DNA of 13,709 nt from UBA4644 sp964541085 (GCA_964541085.1 CAZIPA010000042.1:1-13709); one strand, 5' to 3'. Numbered from the stretch's first letter, positions 6,910 through 13,634 are shown. Notes: generated by a model from the sequence alone, not told the origin. Made by a program: numbers and translations.

Positions 6910-6933
6910 CCCCGCCGACACTCGTCGGCGGGG
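6910..6933. repeat. perfect 10-bp GC-rich hairpin inside the inverted pair
   Basis: CCCCGCCGAC (6910-6919), loop ACTC, GTCGGCGGGG (6924-6933). An adjacent smaller hairpin, GCTTGC-GCA-GCAAGC, precedes it at about 6896-6910. Neither is followed by a T-run, so they are not ordinary terminators. Confidence 0.75.
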
Positions 6934-6958
6934 AGCCAAGAACGGGGGACGAAAGGAC

Positions 6959-7013
6959 AACCCTCTCAGTCACCTGCGGTGACAGCTCTCCCAAAGGGAG
7001 AGCCAAGCCCGAA
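6959..7013 (-). repeat. palindromic repeat, copy 2 (55 bp), inverted relative to copy 1
   Basis: Reverse complement begins TTCGGGCTTGGCTCTCCCT and ends GACTGAGAGGGTT. The first 31 bases match copy 1 with one mismatch and the last 13 are identical; the middle differs by 4 bases in length but in both copies forms a small hairpin (here GTCACC-GCA-GGTGAC). The two copies enclose 132 bases. Confidence 0.8.
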
Positions 7014-7020
7014 AACCTCA

Positions 7021-7137
7021 CGCCGCAGGCGCATCACTTCTTCCCATCCCCGCAGGGATATCATCGGGCGCAAGTCCGATTTCATCTTCGAAGAAGATAT
7101 CATCGCCGCAAGCCGATATCATTGCGCCAAAGGCGCT
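7021..7137. repeat. string of six short hairpins with ATATCAT/ATTTCAT spacers
   Basis: Successive stem-loops: CGCC-gca-GGCG (7021-7031), ATCCC-cgca-GGGAT (7046-7059), ATCGG...CCGAT (7063-7080), ATCTTC-gaa-GAAGAT (7084-7098), ATCG...CGAT (7102-7117) and GCGCC-aaa-GGCGC (7124-7136). The last four are separated by ATTTCAT or ATATCAT-like spacers at a pitch of about 18-21 bases. Stems differ in sequence but pair, so structure is kept while sequence varies. Not a CRISPR: units are too short and not identical. Confidence 0.65.
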
Positions 7138-7153
7138 TTCCCCTCATCATTAC

Positions 7154-7199
7154 AAAAAACCGGCCTATGATCGCAATGTGCGCAATCACAGGTCGGTTT
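7154..7199 (-). terminator. Rho-independent terminator of the DUF4349 gene
   Basis: On the minus strand AAACCG-A-CCT (complement of the region 7190-7199) pairs through TGAT/ATCA and GCG/CGC segments with AGG-C-CGGTTT, followed by Ts (complement of the six As at 7154-7159). It begins 14 bases after the DUF4349 stop. Confidence 0.8.
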
Positions 7200-7213
7200 C
7201 GTTGTTTATGCGT

Positions 7214-8209
7214 TTATTTCTGTGCGGGAGAATCCTCGGCGGGGGCGGTCTGCTGTGCCTTTTTTGCCTTGCGGCGGCGCAGTCTGCGGCGCACCAGCAG
7301 AATCACGGCGGCAACGATCAGCAGGAAGATCAGCCATCCGGCCCAGCCCCGGGCAAAGCTCAGCATCAGATCCTGCACATCGTCCACAAAATAGCGGGTG
7401 CCCGACTGGAAGGCAGCGCCCAGCTTGGCCCAGAAGCCAATGGCCGGTTCCTCCACAGGCGTGATTTTGTAAACCTCCGACAGGGAAATGTACACGGTGG
7501 AATAGCCCACCAGAGAATCATAATGGCGCAGCGTGCCGGTGAGCTGTTCAATGGCCAGTTCCGTTTCGGAAATGGCGCTTTCCAGCGTGATGATGTCCTC
7601 CATCTTCTCCGCCTGGGCCAGCAGCTCCTGAAGCCGTGCCAGCTTGGTGCGCTGGGTGGCAAGACGGGATTCGCTGTCATAATAGCGTTCACTCACATCC
7701 TCACCGCTGCGCTGAATGTTCCGCAGGGTACACAATTCCCCGGCCCGCTGGCAGAAATCGTTGAAATGCTCCGCAGGGACACGGAAGGTGTAGCTGGCCT
7801 CACGGTAATTATTATAATTGTAAAGGCTGCTGTCCTGAAGCCAGCCGCCCAGCTCCTGCACCAGCGTGCTGAGTCCGCTGACGGTGGCGTCAAAGGCGGT
7901 CGTCTCCAGATCCAGATTGGCGGTGTAGATCATCTTTACATTGTCCGGCAGGGCGGCGGACATGAGATCCACGCTGTCTCCGGAAAAACCGTCATCCGAA
8001 ACAACCTCCGTGGACGGCTTTTCCATGGGCGTCTCCGGTGCGGCGGCAAGATCGTAGGATTCGTTTACGGCAGAATTGTAGGAGCTGCTGCTGCTCCCCA
8101 CAGCCATGCTGTTGCTGTCCTTGGCCGTGGAAGCACCGCAGCCGGACATGGCCAGCCAGAGGGTGGCGGCCAGCAGAATGCAGATGGCGGCGCGCAGCTG
8201 TTTCTTCAT
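7214..8209 (-). CDS. DUF4349 domain lipoprotein with C-terminal membrane anchor
   Basis: 331 residues using the ATG at 8207-8209, which has AGAGG (complement of 8218-8222) 8 bases upstream; a GTG three codons earlier would overlap that site. The N-terminus is a lipoprotein signal ending MSGC with the lipid-bearing Cys at 24, followed by a low-complexity Ser/Asn stretch. The DUF4349 region (about 85-300) contains the typical elements: a beta-rich part with GGWLQDSSLYNYNN, YTFRVPAEHF, then a coiled-coil helix at about 174-231, and STVYISLSEVY. A single transmembrane segment at about 288-307 is followed by a strongly basic cytoplasmic tail. Family function is unknown; it has been seen near ECF sigma factors and anti-sigma proteins, hinting at envelope sensing. 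It is convergent with the GntR operon and has its own promoter and terminator. Confidence 0.88.
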   Translation of the reverse strand: MKKQLRAAICILLAATLWLAMSGCGASTAKDSNSMAVGSSSSSYNSAVNESYDLAAAPETPMEKPSTEVVSDDGFSGDSVDLMSAALPDNVKMIYTANLDLETTAFDATVSGLSTLVQELGGWLQDSSLYNYNNYREASYTFRVPAEHFNDFCQRAGELCTLRNIQRSGEDVSERYYDSESRLATQRTKLARLQELLAQAEKMEDIITLESAISETELAIEQLTGTLRHYDSLVGYSTVYISLSEVYKITPVEEPAIGFWAKLGAAFQSGTRYFVDDVQDLMLSFARGWAGWLIFLLIVAAVILLVRRRLRRRKAKKAQQTAPAEDSPAQK

Positions 8210-8242
8210 AAAAAGCACCTCTTTCGTGTCTGTTTGTCTCTA

Positions 8243-8269
8243 TAGACCGGATTTTCGGGGAAAAGTTCC
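8243..8269 (-). promoter_or_regulatory. candidate ECF-sigma promoter of the DUF4349 gene
   Basis: On the minus strand GGAAC (complement of 8265-8269) followed by TTTT, a 17-base gap and GTCTATAGA (GTCTA is the complement of 8243-8247). GGAAC / CGTC-type boxes at this spacing are the pattern of extracytoplasmic-function sigma factors; the -10 here is GGTCTA. There is no good TTGACA for sigma-A at the right distance. Start expected near 8235, about 25 bases before the ATG. Confidence 0.5.
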
Positions 8270-8305
8270 GCTTTTTTGAAAACAAACCTTTTTTTCGCCG
8301 GACAG

Positions 8306-8334
8306 TTGCATGAAGAAGGCTTTTCTGCTATAAT
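8306..8334 (+). promoter_or_regulatory. promoter of the cobalamin-riboswitch operon
   Basis: TTGCAT (8306-8311), a 17-base spacer and a perfect TATAAT (8329-8334) with an extended TGC just before it. Predicted start near 8341, about 20 bases ahead of the riboswitch P1 stem. Confidence 0.7.
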
Positions 8335-8359
8335 ATTCTTTCAGATTTCCAATATAGCA

Positions 8360-8467
8360 ACAGCGCTTCCGCCGCTTGTGCGGTATGCGGAATCGGGTGA
8401 GAGGCCCGGCGAGTCGGTCACTGTGATGCTTTTTCGAAAAGCTGAGTCAGGAACGCAGAAGCGCTGT
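8360..8467 (+). promoter_or_regulatory. cobalamin (B12) riboswitch, compact form
   Basis: A 10-bp perfect closing helix joins ACAGCGCTTC (8360-8369) and GAAGCGCTGT (8458-8467). Inside are, in order, a CCGC-TTGT-GCGG hairpin, the GGAATCGGGTG...CCCGG core, GTCACTGTGA (matching the CCACTGTRA part of the consensus), a small GCTTTTTCGAAAAGC hairpin, and the B12 box GAGTCAGGAAC. At about 108 bases it is shorter than classical AdoCbl switches. The genes downstream form a B12-type ECF transporter, which agrees with the ligand. Family assignment is by recalled consensus, without a covariance-model search. Confidence 0.8.
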
Positions 8468-8470
8468 ATT

Positions 8471-8500
8471 CTGTTCAGCCGGAACCGGAACAGCTTTTTT
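8471..8500 (+). terminator. riboswitch expression-platform terminator
   Basis: CTGTTC (8471-8476) pairs with GAACAG (8488-8493), a short inner helix is possible, and six Ts follow at 8495-8500. It lies 3 bases after the riboswitch closing stem and 50 bases before the first start codon, so transcription attenuation when B12 is bound is the likely mode. Confidence 0.7.
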
Positions 8501-8549
8501 CGTCTGCGGTATCGGCCGGAGGCGATTTTTTATGAAAGGAGGGGAACGG

Positions 8550-9440
8550 ATGCGGGGCAGCTTTGGAGACTGGCATCCCTGGGTAAACTTTCTGTGGTTT
8601 GCGGAGGTGCTGGGCTTTTCCATGTTTCTGATGCAGCCGGTCTGTCTGGCGCTGTCGCTGATCTGCGGTCTGCTCTACGGTCTGCGGCTGAAGGGCTGGC
8701 GGGGCATGGGGGCGACGGTGAAATATCTGCTGCCCATGGCGCTGCTGACGGCCATCATCAACCCGGCCTTCAATCATCAGGGGGCGACCATCCTGACCTA
8801 TTTCCCCTCGGGCAATCCCCTGACGCTGGAATCCATCCTTTACGGTCTGGGAGCGGCGGCGCTGCTGGGCGCCATGGTGGCATGGTTTGCCTGTTTTAAT
8901 GAGATTATCACTTCTGATAAATTTGTATATCTGTTCGGGCGGGCGGTGCCGGCCCTTTCGCTGGCGCTGTCCATGGCCCTGCGATTTGTGCCCCGGTTTG
9001 TGCGGCAGATGAAATCCGTTGCCCAGAGCCAGCGCTGTCTGGGCCGGGACTGGACCCGGGGGACGGTGGTGCAGCGTGTCCGCTGCGCGGGAACGATCCT
9101 TTCCGTGATGATGACCTGGGCGCTGGAAAACGGTCTGGAGACGGCGGACAGCATGAAAAGCCGTGGCTACGGCTTGCCGGGGAGAACGGCCTATTCCATC
9201 TATCGCTTTCAAAAGCGGGACGGCGTGGCGGCGGCGGTCTTTGTGCTGCTGGGCGGCTACAGTCTGGCGGGCTGTCTGTCCGGGACGCTGGATTGGCGCT
9301 GGTATCCCACGGTGAAATACGCGCCGGTGAACGGTTATACCCTCAGTGTTTTGCTTTGTATGCTGGCGCTTTATGCGGCGCCCTTGATTCTGGAAGGATG
9401 GGAGGCGGGAAAATGGAAAGCTACACGCTCCGACAGGTGA
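8550..9440 (+). CDS. ECF transporter T component (EcfT/CbiQ family, CbrV-like)
   Basis: 296 residues. The ATG at 8550 has AAAGGAGG at 8535-8542; an upstream ATG at 8532 runs through that ribosome site and is rejected. The protein has several hydrophobic segments in the N-terminal half (about 18-45, 57-73, 96-117, 130-148), then the long helical coupling region with LETADSMKSRGYG at 197-209, the Arg-Gly coupling motif that docks into the ATPases, and two more membrane segments near the C-terminus. In ECF transporters this subunit links the ATPases to the substrate-binding S component. It is the first gene after the cobalamin riboswitch and its end overlaps the A-A-S fusion gene by 28 bases. 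The B12 role comes from the riboswitch and the S domain encoded next door. Confidence 0.88.
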   Translation: MRGSFGDWHPWVNFLWFAEVLGFSMFLMQPVCLALSLICGLLYGLRLKGWRGMGATVKYLLPMALLTAIINPAFNHQGATILTYFPSGNPLTLESILYGLGAAALLGAMVAWFACFNEIITSDKFVYLFGRAVPALSLALSMALRFVPRFVRQMKSVAQSQRCLGRDWTRGTVVQRVRCAGTILSVMMTWALENGLETADSMKSRGYGLPGRTAYSIYRFQKRDGVAAAVFVLLGGYSLAGCLSGTLDWRWYPTVKYAPVNGYTLSVLLCMLALYAAPLILEGWEAGKWKATRSDR

Positions 9441-12073
9441 GCTTTTGCTACCCGGAACAGCAAAAACCGGTGCTGGATCAGATCAGCCTTTCCATTCAGG
9501 CGGGCGAGTTCGTCACCCTCTGCGGCCCCTCCGGCTGCGGAAAAACCACGCTGCTGCGGCAGCTGAAGCCTGCGCTGGCACCCCACGGCAAACTGACCGG
9601 AGAGATTCTCTTTGAAGGCGTACCGCTGTCCCAGGTGGATGCCCGCACCCAGAGCGCAAAAATCGGCTTTGTATTGCAGGACCCGGACAATCAGATCGTC
9701 ACGGATAAGGTCTGGCATGAGCTGGCCTTCGGGCTGGAAAGTCTGGGACTGGACAATGCCTCCATCCGGCGGCGTGTGGCGGAGATGGCGGGCTTTTTCG
9801 GCATGGAAAGCTGGTTTTATAAGGATGTGTCCCAGCTCTCCGGCGGTCAAAAGCAGCTGCTGAATCTGGCGGCGATTATGGCCATGCAGCCCTCTGTGCT
9901 GATTCTGGACGAGCCCACCTCTCAGCTGGATCCCATTGCGGCGGCAGATTTTCTGGCCACGGTGGGCAGAATCAACCGGGAGCTGGGAACCACGGTGATT
10001 CTGACGGAGCACCGGCTGGAGGAGGTCTTTCCACTGTCCCACCGGGTGTTGGTGATAGAGCGGGGAAGGCTGCTGACGCAGGGCCCGCCCCGGCAGGTGG
10101 GACAATGGCTGAAGGAGCACAATCATCAGATGTTTGAGGCCATGCCCGCACCCATGCGCATTTATGCCGCCGTGGACAACGCGCTGGAATGTCCCGTGAC
10201 TGTGCGGGAGGGCAAGGACTGGCTGAAGCAGTATGCCGCCCAAAAGCCCCTGCTGCCCCTGCCGCCGGAGGATATCCCCGCACCCCGGGAAGGTGTACCT
10301 GCGCTGGAGGCCAAAGAGGTCTGGTTCCGCTATGAGCCGGAGGCCCCGGATGTGGTGAAGGGTCTGCATCTCACAGTGCAGCCGGGCCAGCTGGTGGCGG
10401 TGCTGGGCGGAAACGGTGCAGGAAAATCCACAACCCTGTCGCTGGCGGCGGGACTGCGCAAGCCCCAGCGGGGCAGCATTCGTCTGTTCGGTCAGCCGGT
10501 GGACAAGGTAAAGCCGGGGCGTGTGGGCTTTTTGCCCCAGAATCCCCGGGCGCTGTTTGTAAAATCCACCGTGGGCGAGGATCTGGCCGCCTATCTGCGG
10601 GAGCTTCCTCTGGAACGGCAGGAGGCCGGTCGCCGTCTGGCCCGGGTGGTGCGCCTCTGTCATTTGCGGGAGCTGCTGCACCGGCATCCCTATGACCTGT
10701 CCGGCGGAGAACAGCAGCGGGCCGCGCTGGCAAAGGTGCTGCTGCAGCAGCCGGAGCTGCTGCTGCTGGACGAGCCCACCAAGGGGCTGGATGCCTCCTT
10801 CAAGCTGGAGCTGGCGGCCATTCTGCGGCAGCTGCTGGCAGAGGGAACGGCGATTTTGCTGGTGAGCCACGATCTGGCTTTCTGCGCCCGCTATGCCCAT
10901 GTGTGTGCCCTGTTTTTTGACGGGAATCTGGCGGCGACGGGCACACCGAGGGAATTTTTCAGCGGAAATCATTTTTATACCACAGCTGCCAACCGGATGG
11001 CCCGGGGACTGGAGCCGGAGGCGGTGACACCGGAGGATGTGATTGCTCTCTGCGGCGGAACCCTTCCGCCGGAGCCTGATGTGCCGGAGGAGCCAGATGG
11101 GCCGGAGGAGCTTTCGCCGGAGGATTTTTTGCCGGAGACCGGTGCAAAAAAGAGCCTGTCCCGTCTGCCGCTGTGGAAAAAGATCGGTGCCGGGCTGGCG
11201 GCTCTGGGGGCGCTGGCAACCATGCTGTCTGCTTGGAAGGGCTGGAGCCTGCCGCTGGGACTGGGAGAAAACGAGCTTGCCCGGGATGTGCTGATGCTGG
11301 GCTTTCTGGGGGCGCTGGCGCTGCTGCTTTCCGGGCGCTCCCGACCGGCTGTGCCCCGCACGCTGCCGGAAAAACAGGCGGTGAGCCGCCGCACCAAAGC
11401 TGCCGCCGCCATGATCCTGCTGGCCATTCCTCTGACGATTTTTGTGGGCTGGTACTGGCTGGGGGACCGGAAATATTATTTTATCTCTCTGCTGGTGATT
11501 CTGGAGAGTATGCTGCCATTTTTCCTGCTGTTTGAGGGGCGAAAGCCTCAGGCCCGGGAGCTGATCCTGATCGCATCCCTGTGTGCCTTGGGCGTGGCGG
11601 GACGCATGGCATTTTTCATGCTGCCCAACTTCAAGCCGGTGGCGGCGCTGGTGATTATCGCCGGTGTGTCGCTGGGAGCGGAAAGCGGATTTCTGGTGGG
11701 GAGCATGACCATGCTGCTGTCCAATCTGTATTTTCAGCAGGGGCCATGGACACCCTGGCAGATGTTTGCCATGGGCGTTATCGGCTTTGCGGCGGGGCTT
11801 TTGTTCCAAAAGGGACTGCTCCGGCGGGATCGCCTGTCTCTGTGCGTGTTCGGCGCACTGGCTGTGCTGCTCATTTACGGCGGCATCATGAATCCGGCCT
11901 CCATGCTGCAATATCAGAGCCAGCCCACCTGGGCCATGCTGATTACCTATTATATAAAAGGTGTACCGGTGGATCTGGTACACGCGGCGGGTACGGTGCT
12001 GTTTCTCTGGCTGCTGGGTGAGCCCATGCTGGAAAAGCTGGAGCGGGTCAAGCAGAAATACGGCCTTTTGTGA
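9413..12073 (+). CDS. fused ECF transporter: two ATPases (A-A') plus CbrT-like B12 S component
   Basis: 886 residues. Start at 9413 with GGGAGG at 9400-9405; the frame is open further upstream only inside the T gene. ATPase 1: Walker A GPSGCGKT 38-45, LSGGQ 142-146, Walker B Asp166-Glu167, His200. ATPase 2: Walker A GGNGAGKS 332-339, LSGGE 429-433, Asp453-Glu454, His486. Both sites look intact. An acidic Pro/Glu-rich linker spans about 551-581. Then come three to four extra hydrophobic segments (about 585-705) and an S component from about 711 to the end, with GRMAFFMLPNFKPVAALVIIAG-type sequence and QGPWTPWQMFA, which I associate with CbrT, the cobalamin-binding subunit characterised in Lactobacillus. 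S components are normally separate proteins. With the T subunit just upstream, two polypeptides would form a whole B12 importer. Confidence 0.88.
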   Translation: MESYTLRQVSFCYPEQQKPVLDQISLSIQAGEFVTLCGPSGCGKTTLLRQLKPALAPHGKLTGEILFEGVPLSQVDARTQSAKIGFVLQDPDNQIVTDKVWHELAFGLESLGLDNASIRRRVAEMAGFFGMESWFYKDVSQLSGGQKQLLNLAAIMAMQPSVLILDEPTSQLDPIAAADFLATVGRINRELGTTVILTEHRLEEVFPLSHRVLVIERGRLLTQGPPRQVGQWLKEHNHQMFEAMPAPMRIYAAVDNALECPVTVREGKDWLKQYAAQKPLLPLPPEDIPAPREGVPALEAKEVWFRYEPEAPDVVKGLHLTVQPGQLVAVLGGNGAGKSTTLSLAAGLRKPQRGSIRLFGQPVDKVKPGRVGFLPQNPRALFVKSTVGEDLAAYLRELPLERQEAGRRLARVVRLCHLRELLHRHPYDLSGGEQQRAALAKVLLQQPELLLLDEPTKGLDASFKLELAAILRQLLAEGTAILLVSHDLAFCARYAHVCALFFDGNLAATGTPREFFSGNHFYTTAANRMARGLEPEAVTPEDVIALCGGTLPPEPDVPEEPDGPEELSPEDFLPETGAKKSLSRLPLWKKIGAGLAALGALATMLSAWKGWSLPLGLGENELARDVLMLGFLGALALLLSGRSRPAVPRTLPEKQAVSRRTKAAAAMILLAIPLTIFVGWYWLGDRKYYFISLLVILESMLPFFLLFEGRKPQARELILIASLCALGVAGRMAFFMLPNFKPVAALVIIAGVSLGAESGFLVGSMTMLLSNLYFQQGPWTPWQMFAMGVIGFAAGLLFQKGLLRRDRLSLCVFGALAVLLIYGGIMNPASMLQYQSQPTWAMLITYYIKGVPVDLVHAAGTVLFLWLLGEPMLEKLERVKQKYGLL

Positions 12074-12092
12074 TTGTTTACAATTTATACAC

Positions 12093-12120
12093 TTGATTTT
12101 TTCACAAAGGCTGTTATACT
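12093..12120 (+). promoter_or_regulatory. promoter of metK
   Basis: TTGATT (12093-12098), a 16-base spacer and TATACT (12115-12120) preceded by TGT, an extended -10. Predicted start near 12127, about 24 bases before the riboswitch. Confidence 0.65.
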
Positions 12121-12150
12121 GTAGACAGAGATCAGAAAAAAGAATAGACG

Positions 12151-12246
12151 CCATTATCCAGAGTTGCGGTAGAGAGTTAGCTCAGTGACCGCACACCAAC
12201 CTGCTCCTCCGGGAGTACAGGTGGTTCCGCTAACAACGATAAGGAG
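12151..12246 (+). promoter_or_regulatory. SAM-I-clan (S-box) riboswitch, apparently lacking P4
   Basis: P1 is TTATC (12154-12158) with GATAA (12238-12242). Next come AGAG, the P2 helix TGCGG (12165-12169)/CCGCA (12189-12193) with GA and GTGA at the kink-turn position, and GAG-TTAG-CTC, whose loop pairs with CTAA in GCTAAC (12229-12234); this replaces the CTGG/CCAG pseudoknot of the B. subtilis S-box, a compensatory change. P3 is ACCAACCTG...CAGGTGGT. The pseudoknot strand is followed by only four bases before P1 closes, leaving no room for P4. metK downstream fits SAM as ligand. Judged by hand alignment to a remembered S-box. Confidence 0.82.
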
Positions 12247-12263
12247 CGGCTTGCACAGCGTTC

Positions 12264-12290
12264 AAGACTCCTTTTCGGGAGTCTTTTTTC
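12264..12290 (+). terminator. SAM riboswitch terminator
   Basis: AAGACTCC (12264-12271), loop TTTTCG, GGAGTCTT (12278-12285) and a T-run to 12289. AAGGAG at 12241-12246, partly within the 3' strand of P1, is complementary to CTCCTT at 12268-12273 in the terminator stem, giving the expected antiterminator when SAM is low. Confidence 0.9.
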
Positions 12291-12333
12291 TTTCCTTATC
12301 TCGAAAAAATATCACAGAAATGAGGAAATCTGT

Positions 12334-13521
12334 ATGTCCGTGAAAAAACTCTTTACCTCGGAAAGCGTTACCGAGGGCCATCCTGACAAACTTTGCGATC
12401 AGGTGTCCGATGGCGTTCTGGATGCAGTTCTGGCCCAGGATCCCCATGCTCATGTGGCCTGCGAGACCTGCACGACCACCGGCATGGTGATGGTGATGGG
12501 CGAAATGACCACCAGCTGTTATGTGGATATCCAGCAGATCGTGCGGGATACCGTGAAAAAGATCGGCTATGACGGCTCCGGCGAAAGCTTTGACTACAAG
12601 ACCTGCGCAGTGCTGTCCAGCATCCATGAGCAGAGCCCGGATATTGCCATGGGCGTGAACAATGCGCTGGAAAACCGTACCGGCGGCGGCGACGCGCTGG
12701 ATCTCATTGGCGCAGGCGATCAGGGTATGATGTTCGGCTATGCTTGCCGGGAGACCAAGGAGCTCATGCCCGCCCCCATTACCTTTGCTCACGAACTCAC
12801 CCGCAAGCTGGCTGAGGTACGCAAGAATGGCCGGGTGCCCTTCCTGCTGCCCGACGGCAAGAGCCAGGTGACGGTGCAGTATGATGAAGAGGGCCGTCCC
12901 GAGCGGTTTGATACCGTGGTCATCTCCACCCAGCATCTGGCGGAGGCTTCTCTGGCGCAGGTGCGGGAAGCGGTGATCGAGGAGGTCATTCAGAAAGCGC
13001 TGCCCTCCCGTCTGCTGGACAAGGACACCAAAATCTATGTGAATCCCACCGGCCGTTTCGTCATCGGCGGCCCCCAGGGCGACTCCGGTCTGACCGGCCG
13101 TAAGATCATCGTGGACACCTACGGCGGCTATGCCAGCCACGGCGGCGGCGCTTTCTCCGGCAAGGATCCCACCAAGGTGGACCGGACGGCGGCTTATTAT
13201 GCCCGCTATATCGCCAAAAATCTGGTGGCGGCGGGTCTGGTGGACAAGTGCGAGCTGGAGCTGGCCTATGCCATCGGCGTGGCTCAGCCGGTGTCCGTGT
13301 TTGTGAACAGCTACGGCACGGGCAAGCTGTCGGATGAGCGGCTGGCAAAGCTGGTGCGGGAGAAGTTTGATATGCGTCCTGCGGCCATGATCCGCCAGCT
13401 GGATCTGCTGCGTCCCATCTATCAGCAGGTGGCGGCCTACGGTCATCTGGGCCGGCCGGATCTGGACCTCAGCTGGGAGCGCACCGACCGCGCGGACGAG
13501 CTGAAGCAGTATCTGAAATAA
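12334..13521 (+). CDS. metK: S-adenosylmethionine synthetase
   Basis: 395 residues, the usual length; makes SAM from methionine and ATP in the cytoplasm. Family signatures are SESVTEGHPDKLCDQVSD near the N-terminus (GHPDK at 15-19), GAGDQG at 126-131 for ATP binding, and the phosphate-binding GGGAFSGKD at 270-278, with NPTGRFVIGGPQGDSGLTGRK just before it. All key residues appear intact. The start at 12334 is preceded by GAGGA about 7 bases upstream, a weaker ribosome site than its neighbours have. It is a single-gene unit between the SAM riboswitch and a strong terminator, so its product feeds back on its own transcription. Nothing unusual in length or composition. Confidence 0.98.
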   Translation: MSVKKLFTSESVTEGHPDKLCDQVSDGVLDAVLAQDPHAHVACETCTTTGMVMVMGEMTTSCYVDIQQIVRDTVKKIGYDGSGESFDYKTCAVLSSIHEQSPDIAMGVNNALENRTGGGDALDLIGAGDQGMMFGYACRETKELMPAPITFAHELTRKLAEVRKNGRVPFLLPDGKSQVTVQYDEEGRPERFDTVVISTQHLAEASLAQVREAVIEEVIQKALPSRLLDKDTKIYVNPTGRFVIGGPQGDSGLTGRKIIVDTYGGYASHGGGAFSGKDPTKVDRTAAYYARYIAKNLVAAGLVDKCELELAYAIGVAQPVSVFVNSYGTGKLSDERLAKLVREKFDMRPAAMIRQLDLLRPIYQQVAAYGHLGRPDLDLSWERTDRADELKQYLK

Positions 13522-13530
13522 GCAAAACCC

Positions 13531-13563
13531 CGGCGGCGCAGCGCAGTCTGCGCCGCTGTTTTT
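13531..13563 (+). terminator. Rho-independent terminator of metK
   Basis: CGGCGGCGCAG (13531-13541) pairs with CTGCGCCGCTG (13548-13558), 11 bp with one G-U, loop CGCAGT, followed by TTTTT (13559-13563). It begins 9 bases after the metK stop. Confidence 0.92.
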
Positions 13564-13634
13564 CTTTCGCTTGTGCAGCGTACGGCTTGAATGTGCAGGA
13601 AACTACAAGATATGGTATACGAAAAAGAAACTCG

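Larger units (their letters stand above)
6763..7213. other. gene-free repeat island between convergent genes
   Basis: 451 bases separate the convergent VanZ and DUF4349 stops. I see no convincing gene: open frames here have no ribosome site or family resemblance. The stretch holds an inverted pair of ~57-bp repeats, a 10-bp perfect GC hairpin, a string of six short hairpins, and the terminator of the DUF4349 gene. Each is listed separately. Confidence 0.8.

Noticed and set aside
7021..7137. CRISPR array
   Set aside because: Units are about 20 bases with short variable stems; no identical repeats of 25-40 bases, no spacers, no cas genes.
6898..7170. A 90-codon frame through the repeat island
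   Set aside because: Built entirely of repeat and hairpin sequence, with no ribosome site; open by chance.
12074..12092. Terminator after the ECF fusion gene
   Set aside because: The AT-rich bases after the stop give no stem of useful length followed by Ts.
9371..12154. A very long open frame (927 codons) on the minus strand opposite the ECF fusion gene
   Set aside because: It mirrors a GC-rich, codon-biased gene; the translation is low-complexity (Gln/His/Arg-rich) and matches no family, while the plus strand has full ABC and S-component motifs.
12334..13521. Anything unusual in metK
   Set aside because: Length and all signature motifs are ordinary.
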